DNA of 46,858 nt, from contig VXMH01000112.1 in the NCBI GenBank assembly GCA_009841235.1, positions 1 to 46,858 on the forward strand, given 5' to 3'. A program made the position numbers and the translations under genes. The DNA is from Caldilineaceae bacterium SB0661_bin_32. Its GTDB lineage: Bacteria > Chloroflexota > Anaerolineae > Caldilineales > Caldilineaceae. The notes under the pieces are model-generated. The model saw only the letters and a program-made list of their open reading frames with translations, had not been told where the DNA came from and ran no database searches. Positions 11,757 to 22,019 of this stretch are shown one piece after another (the stretch's first letter is position 1; every line of letters starts with the position of its first letter).

Positions 11757-11838
11757 AGACGCGTAAACGTGTAGCGAGTAACGTGTACCCGTGTAGAGTT
11801 GTAACCGTACCGGGCGTCAGACTCGGGGGTATTGTCGT

Positions 11839-13722
<1,884 letters not shown>

Positions 13723-13757
13723 CAGTCGGTGAAATACGGCTCGGTCGGCGTTTGCTG

Positions 13758-14627
13758 CTATTTGCTGTCCAAGGCCACCGCGATGGCGGCCGCTATGCGG
13801 GCGTTGTTGCGCAGCAGGGCCAGATTGGCTTGCAGGCTGCGGTCGCCAGTCAGTTCGGCAATGCGGCGCAGCAGGTAGGGCGTCACCTCGGCGGAGCGCA
13901 GACCGGCTGCTTCGCACTCTGCCAGCGCCTGCTCAATCTGTGGTTCAATCTGCGCGGCGGGAATCTCGTCCTCTGCGGGAACAGGCGCCGCCACAAGCAG
14001 CCCCCCCACCAAGTCCAACGCCCGCTTCGCCCGCCAGATATCGGCCACATCCTGGGGCGTGTTACAACAGGTATCGACCGGAAGGCCGCTGCCGCGACTG
14101 TAGAAGGCCGGAAACTCCGCGGTGCCGTAGCCGACGACGGTTACGCCGTGGGTTTCAAGGTATTCGAGCGTGGCCGGCAGGTCCAGCAATGCTTTGGCGC
14201 CGGCGCAGACGACGATGAGCGGCGTGCGCGCCAGTTCCTGCAGGTCGGCGCTGACATCGGTGCTGGGGCCGGGCCCGCGGCTGCGGTGGACGCCGCCGAT
14301 GCCGCCGGTGGCGAAGATTTCGATGCCGGCGCGGTGGGCGATCCACATGGTGGCGGCGACGGTCGTGGCGCCGTCCAGCTTGCGGGCGACGACGATGGGC
14401 AGGTCGCGGCGGCTTACTTTGCCCACCTGCCGTTCGGATGCCGCGGCCAGCCGCTCGATCTGCTGCGGGCTGAGGCCGGCGATCAGCTCCCCTTCAATGA
14501 CGCCGACGGTTGCCGGGTCTGCCCCATGGTCGCGGATGATCCGCTCCATTTCATGGGCGAGATGGAGGTTGTCGGGGTAAGGCAGCCCGTGGCTGATTAC
14601 GGTGGATTCCAGTGCGACGCGAGTCAT
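13758..14627 (-). CDS. psuG: Pseudouridine-5'-phosphate glycosidase
   Basis: Splits (or forms) the C-C bond between uracil and ribose 5-phosphate in pseudouridine degradation. The family signature is clear: VALESTVISHGLPYPDN at the N-terminus, GATTVAATMWIAHRAGI, FATGGIGGVHRS, the DVSADLQELARTPLIVVCAGAKALLD block with the catalytic Lys, and the FYSRGSGLPVDT segment. At 289 residues it is nearly full length. The usual partner kinase PsuK is not adjacent. It converges with ftsH and diverges from the SDR gene. The ribosome-binding site is not obvious. Confidence 0.92.
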   Translation of the reverse strand: MTRVALESTVISHGLPYPDNLHLAHEMERIIRDHGADPATVGVIEGELIAGLSPQQIERLAAASERQVGKVSRRDLPIVVARKLDGATTVAATMWIAHRAGIEIFATGGIGGVHRSRGPGPSTDVSADLQELARTPLIVVCAGAKALLDLPATLEYLETHGVTVVGYGTAEFPAFYSRGSGLPVDTCCNTPQDVADIWRAKRALDLVGGLLVAAPVPAEDEIPAAQIEPQIEQALAECEAAGLRSAEVTPYLLRRIAELTGDRSLQANLALLRNNARIAAAIAVALDSK

Positions 14628-14795
14628 GTTTGGGATATTCTTGGTTGTTAGCTCTTGGTGGTCTGGGCAGACGACCGTAAGTCTCCTGTAGATTCTCTGT
14701 TATCGGTAGGGATGTGTCAATTTGGTGGTCAGGGGTCAGTGGATAGTGGGCGGAATCCGGGAACTGATTATCAAGAGGGGAGTAGAGGGGATAAG

Positions 14796-15539
14796 ATGAC
14801 GGATTCAGGGCAACTGCTGTCGGGGAAGGTGGCGCTGGTCACCGGCGGCGGGCGGGGCATTGGGCGGGCGATCGCCGTCGCCTTTGCCGGCGCCGGGGCA
14901 GCCGTCTGTTGCGCAGCCCGCACACGTTCGGAGATCGAATCCGTTGCAGGCGAGATCGAGGCGGCGGGCGGGCAGGCGCTGGCCGTAACCACGGACGTGG
15001 CCGACCTGGCGTCGGTGGAGAAGGCGGTTGACGAGACTGCGGAACGCTTTGGCGGCCTGGATATACTGGTCATCAACGCGGGCGTCTCGCCGGGAAGAAG
15101 CGAGGTGGCCGGGAGCGACCCGGTCAGTTGGAATCAGACGATCGCCATCAATCTGACCGGCGCTTACCACTGTGCGAGGGCGGCCATCCCCCATCTCAAG
15201 GCGCGGGGAGGGGGCAAGATCATCACGACCGGCTCGGGGATGGGGCACCGCGGCGCGCCCGGCTCATCGGCATACAGCGCCTCCAAGGCCGGGCTGTGGA
15301 TGTTGACACGCGTGCTGGGCCAGGAGTTGAGGGGCGACAACATCAGCGTCAACGAACTGATCCCGGGGCCGGTTAATACGGCGATGATGCCCGGCCCGGC
15401 CGCGCGCGAGCCCGGCACTTTCGACGGCGAATGGTTCAAGGAGCCGGAAGAGGTCGTGCCGCTGGCGTTGTTTCTCGCGAGCGCGCCGGACAGCGGCCCA
15501 ACAGCCCAGAGCTTCAGCCTGATGCGCCGCGATGGTTAG
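14796..15539 (+). CDS. Short-chain dehydrogenase/reductase
   Basis: A classical SDR of about 247 residues. It has the NAD(P)-binding TGGGRGIG motif near residue 16, an NAG motif (VINAGVS), the catalytic Ser region TTGSGMGH and the YSASK catalytic pair. Overall it resembles 3-ketoacyl-ACP reductase-like SDRs of broad substrate range; the substrate cannot be told. ATG 14796 follows AGAGGGG by five bases; the upstream extension to 14655 is intergenic repeat-like sequence, not protein-like. Its 3' end overlaps the convergent oxidoreductase by four bases. Confidence 0.88.
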   Translation: MTDSGQLLSGKVALVTGGGRGIGRAIAVAFAGAGAAVCCAARTRSEIESVAGEIEAAGGQALAVTTDVADLASVEKAVDETAERFGGLDILVINAGVSPGRSEVAGSDPVSWNQTIAINLTGAYHCARAAIPHLKARGGGKIITTGSGMGHRGAPGSSAYSASKAGLWMLTRVLGQELRGDNISVNELIPGPVNTAMMPGPAAREPGTFDGEWFKEPEEVVPLALFLASAPDSGPTAQSFSLMRRDG

Positions 15540-16555
15540 GTTAACGACACCCACGACTTCTCGTTTGCCGCCTTGTACATCGCCTCCATAACCGCGCTGC
15601 GGTAGGCCGCTTCGCGCGCGCTGACCAGAGGGATGGCGGCTCTTGTGGACGGGTCCTGCGCGTTGAGGGCGTCGAGGAAGAGATCGAAGGCGTGGGGCCA
15701 GGCGGACGGCAGGTCGGTCCAGGGCTGTTTGCCGTCGGCGCCCTCGAGATTTGCGCTGGTGATGTACAGATCGCTGCGGTTGTAAACGTATGCGTGGCCC
15801 TCGGTTCCGCTGACTTCGGCGGTGATCGGTTCGGCCACGTCCACCCAGGCGGCGGCCAGCGAACCGATTGCGCCGCTGCTGAAACGGAAGAGCGCCTCGC
15901 CGGTCTCGTCACAGTCAGGGCCGTATTTTTCCAGCACCACATTGAGGGCGGCGGTCACGCTGTCCACGTCGCCCAGAGTCCACAACATCAGATCGAGCGC
16001 GTGCGTGCCCAGGTCGCCGAAAGCGCCGACCCCGGCCTGCTGCAGGTCGGTCATCCACAGATAGTCGGGCGTGAAGATATCGCGCATCGCGCCGGAATGG
16101 CAGTTGATGAAGCGGGCGCGGGTGATCTGGCCGAAGACGCCTTGCGCTACGAGCTCCTTGAGGGCCTGATGGACCGGGATGCCGCGCTGGAAGTAGCCGG
16201 TCTGGAAGAGGAGGCCGGCCTTGTCGATGGCCGCGGCCATGCGGTTGGCGTCCTGCGCGCCGATGCCGAGCGGCTTTTCGACAAACATATGCTTGCCTGC
16301 GGCGGCCGCGGCGGCGACGAGTGGCTCGTGCTGATCGGTCTCCGAGCAGATGATGACGCCGTCGATGGCGCCGTCGCTCCAGATGGCGTCAACGTTGTCG
16401 AGGGCGGGGGCGCCCAGCTGGTCGCTGCAGGTGCGGGCGCGAACCGGATCGCGATCCCAGACGGCGACGGTGCTGACGTCGGCGCGGGCCTTCAGGCGCT
16501 TGACGAACCCGGGAGTGTGGATGTGGGCGCAGCCGACGAGTGCAATGTTTGCCAT
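15536..16555 (-). CDS. Gfo/Idh/MocA family oxidoreductase
   Basis: 339 residues. The N-terminal Rossmann domain starts NIALVGCAHIHTPGFVKRL and carries the hallmark EKP motif (HMFVEKPLGI) near residue 94. The C-terminal alpha/beta domain contains GAFGDLGTHALDLMLW, the usual place of the active-site Asp and His. Such enzymes oxidise or reduce sugars, inositols or related polyols; the substrate is unknown. GGAG precedes ATG 16555 at good spacing. It overlaps the end of the convergent SDR gene by four bases. Confidence 0.88.
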   Translation of the reverse strand: MANIALVGCAHIHTPGFVKRLKARADVSTVAVWDRDPVRARTCSDQLGAPALDNVDAIWSDGAIDGVIICSETDQHEPLVAAAAAAGKHMFVEKPLGIGAQDANRMAAAIDKAGLLFQTGYFQRGIPVHQALKELVAQGVFGQITRARFINCHSGAMRDIFTPDYLWMTDLQQAGVGAFGDLGTHALDLMLWTLGDVDSVTAALNVVLEKYGPDCDETGEALFRFSSGAIGSLAAAWVDVAEPITAEVSGTEGHAYVYNRSDLYITSANLEGADGKQPWTDLPSAWPHAFDLFLDALNAQDPSTRAAIPLVSAREAAYRSAVMEAMYKAANEKSWVSLT

Positions 16556-16867
16556 GGATAGATTCTCCAGCGGTGTGTGTGGCTGCCGCCATCTGCGAGC
16601 GTTGGGGCGGTCGACGGCAGCCGGATCGGGGTGCCCGCAGGGCGCGCCTCCACAGTGTAGCGGATCGGCGGGGAACGCGCTATTGCGGGGCCGGGCTGCG
16701 CGCGTTCAGGAACAGTTCCGGCATTCCCTGGGCCGAGGCAGGGGGATGTTTTGCGGGCGCGGCCCGGGGTGATAGCATCAGTCTCACGGCTCGCAGGCAG
16801 TGCAGCGAGTCAGAGCAATCCTCTGATGACATCGATCTGCGTTCAGATAACCAGGAAGGCGTGAACC
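16556..16867. other. Intergenic region between divergent genes
   Basis: About 310 GC-rich bases between the oxidoreductase (minus) and pdxA (plus). Apart from the ribosome-binding sites at both ends, including AGGAAGG before the pdxA GTG, I see no convincing gene, RNA, promoter or repeat here. Confidence 0.5.
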
Positions 16868-17869
16868 GTGGCTGACAGCCGTCCAATACTGGCAATTACG
16901 CTGGGCGACCCCGCCGGCATCGGGCCGGAGGTGGTGCTTAAGGCACTGGGGCACGGCGAGGTGTTTGCGGCCTGCCGGCCGCTGGTGGTCGGCGATCAGT
17001 GTGTCCTCGAGAGGGCGGCGGCGTGGCTGGAGGTCGAACCCCGCTTTGAACGCATCGCCGAGATCAGTAGCGGCGGCTATGAAGAGGGGACGGTGCCGCT
17101 GCTGGATCTGGCGAACGTCGAGCTGGCCGAGGCGCCGGTGGGGCAGGTGAGCGCCGGCGCGGGACGGGCCGCGGTGGAATATGTGATGCGCGCCTGTGAC
17201 CTTGCCATGGCGGGGCAGGCGGCGGCGGTGGTGACCGCGCCGCTGAACAAGGAGGCCATGCACCGGGCCGGGTTCCTGTATCCCGGCCATACCGAGCTGC
17301 TGGCCGAGCGCACCGGGGCCGAGCGGGTGTCGATGCTGCTGGTCGGGCCGGCTCTGCGGGTGGTGCATGTGAGTACGCACGTTTCTCTGGAAGAGGCGAT
17401 CCGCCGGGTTACGCCGGCGCGGGTGCTGGAGGTGATCGAGCTGGCTTACCGCTCGTGCCGGATGCTGGGAATCGAGGCGCCGCGGATCGCGGTGGCGGGG
17501 CTGAATCCCCACGCGAGCGAGAACGGGCTGTTCGGAGTGCAGGAGGCGGAGCAGATCCAGCCGGCTATCGGAATGGCCCGCGCCCGCGGCTGGACGGTCT
17601 CGGACCCGCAGCCGCCGGATACGGTCTTTCTGCGGGCGACGCGGGGTGAGTTCGACATCATTGTGGCGATGTACCACGACCAGGGTCATATTCCGATGAA
17701 GTTGCTGGCCTTTGACAGCGGCGTTAACGTAAGCATCGGCCTGCCGATACTGCGTACATCTGTGGACCACGGCACGGCCTTTGATATTGCGGGGACGGGG
17801 CAGGCGAGCGAGGAGAGTATGCTGGCGGCGATTCGCGTGGCGGTGACGATGGTGAACGGCAGCGGTTAG
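16868..17869 (+). CDS. pdxA: 4-hydroxythreonine-4-phosphate dehydrogenase (PdxA family)
   Basis: Oxidises 4-phosphohydroxy-L-threonine in DXP-dependent vitamin B6 synthesis; some relatives act on other hydroxy acids in catabolic operons. Clear family blocks: ITLGDPAGIGPEVVLKAL at the start, VVTAPLNKEAMHRAGF, YPGHTELLAERT, VAGLNPHASENGLFG and AMYHDQGHIPMKLLAF with metal-binding residues, then NVSIGLPILRTSVDHGTAFDIAG near the C-terminus. At 333 residues it is full length. The start is GTG 16868 behind AGGAAGG. No other B6 gene is adjacent, so the catabolic alternative stays open. Confidence 0.9.
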   Translation: MADSRPILAITLGDPAGIGPEVVLKALGHGEVFAACRPLVVGDQCVLERAAAWLEVEPRFERIAEISSGGYEEGTVPLLDLANVELAEAPVGQVSAGAGRAAVEYVMRACDLAMAGQAAAVVTAPLNKEAMHRAGFLYPGHTELLAERTGAERVSMLLVGPALRVVHVSTHVSLEEAIRRVTPARVLEVIELAYRSCRMLGIEAPRIAVAGLNPHASENGLFGVQEAEQIQPAIGMARARGWTVSDPQPPDTVFLRATRGEFDIIVAMYHDQGHIPMKLLAFDSGVNVSIGLPILRTSVDHGTAFDIAGTGQASEESMLAAIRVAVTMVNGSG

Positions 17870-19095
17870 TGGAAGCTGTCGAACACCTGCCCCAGCCGGC
17901 GGATGCCTTCTTCGATCTCCGGTATGCCGTAGTGGGCAAAGCAGAGGCGCAGGCAGTGGCCCAGAGCGCCGACGCTGGAGCAGCGGCGGCCGGGTAGAAA
18001 GCCTACTTTGGCGCCGGCAGCGGCATCCAGGAGGTCGGTGGTGTCGAACTGGCCGGGGGCGCTTCCCGCAGGTGAGCGGTTGGCGGCGGCCAGAAAGTGA
18101 TCGGCGCAGGTGAGCCAGAAGAAAAAGCCGCCGGTGGGGACGGCCCAGATGGCGCGGTCGCCGATGTGCTTTTGCAGCGCCGCGTCCATCGCCTCGACGC
18201 GCTGTTTATAGGCGAGGCGGAGGCTTTCGAGATATTCCTTCTGCCCGCCTCCTTCCAGCGCGACGCGCACCAGATTGGAGGTGAACTGGTTAAGTCCGCC
18301 GCCGCTGTCGACCAGGCCGCTGGCGGCGAAGCGACGCGCCCGTTGCGCGGAAGTCTGCACCCATCCCAGGCGCAGGCCCGGCGCCAGGATCTTGGAGAAT
18401 GAGCCGAGGGAGAGCACCGTGCCGCTGTCTGCATAGGCGGCGAAAGGACCCGGCGGCGGCGATCCGAAGTCGAGGAGATGATAGACCTCGTCGGCGACGA
18501 TCAGGAAGTCATGCTCCTCTGCCAGGGCCAGAAGCTGCTGACGGCGACTGTGAGAAAGCGTGCGGCCGGTCGGGTTCTGGTAGGTGGGGATGGTGTAGAG
18601 AAAGACGGGGCGGTGGCGGGTCAGCGCCTCTTCAACGGCCGGCAGCGCCAGCCCGTGCTCATCGGTCGGAATCGGCACGGCGTTGAGCCGGTGATCCTCC
18701 TGCAGGATGCGCAGGGCGAGAAAGTAGCTTGGCTCTTCGACGAAGACGGTGTCGCCGGGGCGGGTGAAGAATGTGCAGATCAGGTTGAGGGCCTGGGAGG
18801 CGCCGGCGGTGATCATCAGCTGCTGCGGCTGCACGGCGGCGCCGTAACCGCGGCTGAGGAAATCGGCAAGGGCCCAGCGGAAGCGGCCGTCCCCCTGGGG
18901 GAAGCCGTAGTTGAGCAGTTCGGTGTCGCCTTCGGCGAAGCGTTCGGCCGCGACCTCGCTCATCAGGGCGTGGGGCAGGAGCGCGAAGTCCGGCTGGCCG
19001 ATACCGAAGTTGATGCTGTCTGCGCTGCGGTCGACTTGGGTCGAGCGGTCGTACATGGCAGTGGCAGTTGGCCACTGCGGATCAGATGTTTTCAT
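17866..19095 (-). CDS. PLP-dependent aminotransferase, class I/II fold
   Basis: 409 residues of a fold-type I aminotransferase of the 2-aminoadipate/MocR-like branch. Visible blocks: INFGIGQPDFALLPHAL, MITAGASQALNLICTFF, the YTIPTYQNPTGRT motif, VADEVYHLLDF and the cofactor lysine in LSLGSFSKILAPGLRLGW. The substrate is probably an amino acid, not determinable here. Its start (ATG 19095) lies 14 bases inside the end of the Crp/Fnr gene on the same strand, indicating translational coupling. No Shine-Dalgarno sequence of its own is seen. It overlaps pdxA tail-to-tail by four bases. Confidence 0.88.
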   Translation of the reverse strand: MKTSDPQWPTATAMYDRSTQVDRSADSINFGIGQPDFALLPHALMSEVAAERFAEGDTELLNYGFPQGDGRFRWALADFLSRGYGAAVQPQQLMITAGASQALNLICTFFTRPGDTVFVEEPSYFLALRILQEDHRLNAVPIPTDEHGLALPAVEEALTRHRPVFLYTIPTYQNPTGRTLSHSRRQQLLALAEEHDFLIVADEVYHLLDFGSPPPGPFAAYADSGTVLSLGSFSKILAPGLRLGWVQTSAQRARRFAASGLVDSGGGLNQFTSNLVRVALEGGGQKEYLESLRLAYKQRVEAMDAALQKHIGDRAIWAVPTGGFFFWLTCADHFLAAANRSPAGSAPGQFDTTDLLDAAAGAKVGFLPGRRCSSVGALGHCLRLCFAHYGIPEIEEGIRRLGQVFDSFH

Positions 19096-19810
19096 CGAGC
19101 AGCTTTATGCGTTTGCTGCCGATGATGGCGATCGACTCCCGGTCGAGAAGTTTGATGCGCTTGCGTCCGATTTCGATCAGCCCCCGCGCTTTGAGGTCGT
19201 TGAGGACCTGCGTGGCCGTTTCGCGGTAAGTGCCGATGCTTTCGGCCAGGTCCTGGTGGGTTAGGCCGGTCACTTCGTCGGACTGCTGTTCATCGGAGAG
19301 GCGCAGGAGCAGATTGGCCAAGCGGGCGGGAATGCCTTTGAAGGCCATGTTTTCGAGACTTTCTTCGGCCTCTTGCAGGCGCTTGCCGGTGATCTCGAGA
19401 ATCCGCAGGGCAACCTGGGGCTTGCTGAGGATAAGCCGTTCCAGGTCGTTGCGGCTCATGACGCAGATCAGGCAGTCATCGATCGCTTCGGCAAATGTAT
19501 TGTGCATCTTGGTGCCCAGCAGGGCCATTTCGCCGAAGAGTGTGTGGGGGCCAAGGGTTGTGATGACGAGCTTTTTGCCTTCAGGGCTGATGCGATAGAG
19601 CTGTACGCGGCCTTCTTTCAGGATGAAAAGGACTTCACCCGGCTCCTCCGGTCGGTAGAAGACCCGTCCTTTGCGCACGGTGCTCATCGTCGTAATTCGA
19701 TTCAGCTCCTCCATCTCTCTGGACGTCAGGTCCTGAAAGACCATCAGTTCGGAGAGAAACTTCATCTTTTCAGCGGGCTGCAGCGCCGCGGACATCTTCA
19801 AGATCGTCAT
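19082..19810 (-). CDS. Crp/Fnr family transcriptional regulator
   Basis: 242 residues: a cyclic-nucleotide-binding-type beta-barrel about residues 18-140 (GEVLFILKEGRVQLYRIS, HTLFGEMALLG), a dimerisation helix, and a winged helix-turn-helix about 165-225 with recognition segment GTYRETATQVLNDLKARGLIE. No Fnr-type cysteine cluster is seen, so oxygen sensing by an Fe-S cluster is unlikely; the ligand is unknown. The C-terminus ends with two imperfect copies of IG(R/S)KRIKLLD spaced 16 residues apart. GGGAGAA precedes ATG 19810. It leads a two-gene unit with the aminotransferase. Confidence 0.9.
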   Translation of the reverse strand: MTILKMSAALQPAEKMKFLSELMVFQDLTSREMEELNRITTMSTVRKGRVFYRPEEPGEVLFILKEGRVQLYRISPEGKKLVITTLGPHTLFGEMALLGTKMHNTFAEAIDDCLICVMSRNDLERLILSKPQVALRILEITGKRLQEAEESLENMAFKGIPARLANLLLRLSDEQQSDEVTGLTHQDLAESIGTYRETATQVLNDLKARGLIEIGRKRIKLLDRESIAIIGSKRIKLLDENI

Positions 19811-19890
19811 GTTGGATTTCTCCCGGCACGCCGCGGGTCTGGAACGTTCGGCGGCCCCCGTTCCTCGATTTCATCCTTTATCCCTACTTT

Positions 19891-19918
19891 ATTATACGCG
19901 TCGGGGCAAAATTATCAA
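19891..19918 (-). promoter_or_regulatory. Promoter of the Crp/Fnr-aminotransferase unit
   Basis: On the minus strand, TTGATA (19913-19918) is followed after 16 bases by a perfect TATAAT (19891-19896), about 80 bases upstream of the regulator's start. This is the strongest promoter-like sequence in the window. Confidence 0.7.
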
Positions 19919-19924
19919 CCTTTT

Positions 19925-19954
19925 TTGGCGCTCTCATTGCCGATTTGATAAAAT
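19925..19954 (+). promoter_or_regulatory. Candidate promoter abutting the protease-deacetylase start
   Basis: TTGGCG at 19925-19930 and TAAAAT at 19949-19954 with an 18-base spacer. Transcription would begin about seven bases later, at or next to the ATG at 19961, so the transcript may be leaderless. It overlaps the divergent Crp promoter region. Confidence 0.4.
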
Positions 19955-19960
19955 GCGGGC

Positions 19961-21952
19961 ATGAATGTGCGCTTTCCCCGGCCGTCTTTTCGTAAATCCG
20001 TCTCCTATGCGCCCCTCGCAAGCAGGGGCGCATTTCGTGCTGACAATCAAGGCGGGAAGGTTTCCAACAGGGCAGGCAGATCTGCCTCTTCACGCCGCAC
20101 AGTTCGTTCCTACGGCGCCCTCAGCATCCTGTCCATACTGGCGCCGGTTGTGATCCTGATATCCTGCAACCGTGTTGCCATGCCGGCCCCGGCTGTCCTC
20201 GCGGCGATCAGCGGCCAGCGTTCGGCGGACGTCGGGACGCCGGCCGCTGGCGACAACGCCTCGTCGGCCGCGAGCAGCTTGAGGCAGTCAGTTCGGTCCA
20301 ACAGCGCGAACGCCGCCGGAGATGAGCAGTCGAATCTGACCCCGGTTGCGACGGCCACGCCGCTACCCGCCGGCCTGCAGGATCAGATCGTCGGCGGCGA
20401 GAAGGCGAAGGCGGGGGCCTGGCCGTGGATGGTCGCGATCCAGGCCTTCACGGAGCCGGGCTACCACACCTTTTGCGGGGCGTCCCTCGTGGCGCCCAGC
20501 TGGGCGCTGACGGCCGCCCACTGCGTGATAAACGCCGCGCCGGACGAGATTGTGGCGACAGTTGGGCCTCACAGGCTCGACAGCGGTCAGGGGCAGAAAA
20601 GGTCAGTGGACCGTATTGTCTTGCATCCTCGCTACGGATTCGACTTTGCCCACGACTTCGCACACGACCTCGCGCTGCTCCATCTGTCAGAGCCGGCGGA
20701 TGCGCAACTGGTCACGCTGCTGGGCGCTGACGACCTTGATCTGGCCGCACCGGGCACGCTGGGAACGGTGATAGGCTGGGGCGCGCTTTCCGAGGACAGC
20801 AGTGAGGGCGTGCTCACCTATGATCTGCAGCAGGTGGAGCTCCCGATCGTGTCAGAGGAAGAGTGCACCAGCTCGATGGGCAGGATGATCACCGAGAACA
20901 TGCTGTGCGCCGGATACAAAGAAGGAGGCATGGACGCCTGCCACGGCGACAGCGGCGGCCCCCTGGTGGTGCCGGACAGCGATGGCGGCTGGCAGCTGGC
21001 GGGTCTTGTGAGCTTTGGCATTGGTTGCGCGCGGCCGGCGTTTTACGGCGTTTATACGCGCGTGAGCCAGTATCACGACTGGATTTTGGCGCAGATCATA
21101 CGGGAAGAAACGGCCGAGGAGCGTGCGCAGTACGAGATCATGCTGCCGGCAGTGTACAGCGGGGCGGCTGTTCTGATGCTGCCCTCCGTTCACTACGGGG
21201 CGGCCGAGGAGACGGAGCCCGCTCTTTTGCCGAAGCCGCCGCCCATTCCCGACGGACTGGTGCGCGCGGTGCGGGTACCGATTCTGATGTATCACTATGT
21301 GAGTGTGCCGCCGGCCGGGTCAGATGTTTACCGGCGGGACCTGTCGGTATCGCCCGAACTGTTCAGGAGCCACCTGCAGGCGCTGGACAGTGCCGGGTAT
21401 ACGCCGATCAGCATGTATGATCTCGTGGGCCATCTGAACAAGGGCGCGCCGCTGCCGGCAAAGCCGGTCATCCTCACCTTTGACGACGGTTATCGTGACA
21501 ATTACGAGAACGCGTTTCCGTTTCTGACGGAGTTCGGCATGACAGCGATGTTTTTCGTGGTGACCGACTATATGGACGAGGGAAACCCGCTTTATCTGTC
21601 GTGGGATATGGCGCGGGAGATGCAGACCGCAGGTATGTTCATCGAGTCCCACGGTCGCAACCACGCCAGTTTGCGGAATCGAAACGATGACTACCTGATC
21701 TGGCAGGCGCTGGGCAGCGCCGAAACGATCGAGCATGAACTGGGGGTGCGCCCCCGTTTCATCACATACCCGTTCGGACACTACGACAGCAACACGATCC
21801 GGATTTTTGAGAGCGCCGGCTTCTGGGGTGGTGTGACGATCAACGCGGGCGCCACGCACTCGACTGACAATCTCTTCCAGCTGCGGCGCGTGCGCGTGCG
21901 GGGGACGACGACCGCCGGGGAACTGCTGCGGTTGTTGGAGTTGGACTGGTGA
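19961..21952 (+). CDS. Secreted trypsin-like protease fused to a polysaccharide deacetylase
   Basis: 663 residues, probably a lipoprotein: a basic N-terminus, then a hydrophobic segment ending VVILISCNR (about residues 55-71). A Ser/Ala/Thr-rich linker leads to a chymotrypsin-fold S1 domain starting IVGGEKAKAGAWPW. Its triad is His187 (TAAHC), Asp236 (DLALL) and Ser331 (GDSGGP). Asp at six residues before the Ser predicts cleavage after Arg or Lys. After another linker a NodB domain follows, with TFDDGY (Asp508, Asp509) and SHGRNH (metal His564 and His568). The two activities suggest action on cell-envelope or extracellular polymers. ATG 19961 is the conventional start; the long basic leader before the hydrophobic segment is unusual. 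Confidence 0.88.
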   Translation: MNVRFPRPSFRKSVSYAPLASRGAFRADNQGGKVSNRAGRSASSRRTVRSYGALSILSILAPVVILISCNRVAMPAPAVLAAISGQRSADVGTPAAGDNASSAASSLRQSVRSNSANAAGDEQSNLTPVATATPLPAGLQDQIVGGEKAKAGAWPWMVAIQAFTEPGYHTFCGASLVAPSWALTAAHCVINAAPDEIVATVGPHRLDSGQGQKRSVDRIVLHPRYGFDFAHDFAHDLALLHLSEPADAQLVTLLGADDLDLAAPGTLGTVIGWGALSEDSSEGVLTYDLQQVELPIVSEEECTSSMGRMITENMLCAGYKEGGMDACHGDSGGPLVVPDSDGGWQLAGLVSFGIGCARPAFYGVYTRVSQYHDWILAQIIREETAEERAQYEIMLPAVYSGAAVLMLPSVHYGAAEETEPALLPKPPPIPDGLVRAVRVPILMYHYVSVPPAGSDVYRRDLSVSPELFRSHLQALDSAGYTPISMYDLVGHLNKGAPLPAKPVILTFDDGYRDNYENAFPFLTEFGMTAMFFVVTDYMDEGNPLYLSWDMAREMQTAGMFIESHGRNHASLRNRNDDYLIWQALGSAETIEHELGVRPRFITYPFGHYDSNTIRIFESAGFWGGVTINAGATHSTDNLFQLRRVRVRGTTTAGELLRLLELDW

Positions 21953-21954
21953 AT

Positions 21955-21985
21955 GGCAGCGGTCAGTGGTCAGTGACTGCGGCGA
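21955..21985 (+). repeat. Copy of a dispersed GGTCAGTG repeat
   Basis: GGTCAGTGGTCAGTGA follows the preceding stop codon almost at once. Related copies lie near 14724-14750, 38836-38870 and 44131-44170; this copy and the last share GGTCAGTGA..GC.GCGATT. Confidence 0.5.
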
Positions 21986-22019
21986 TTTATTAAGGTGAGC
22001 CGGCAGCGGGGAAAAGTGG

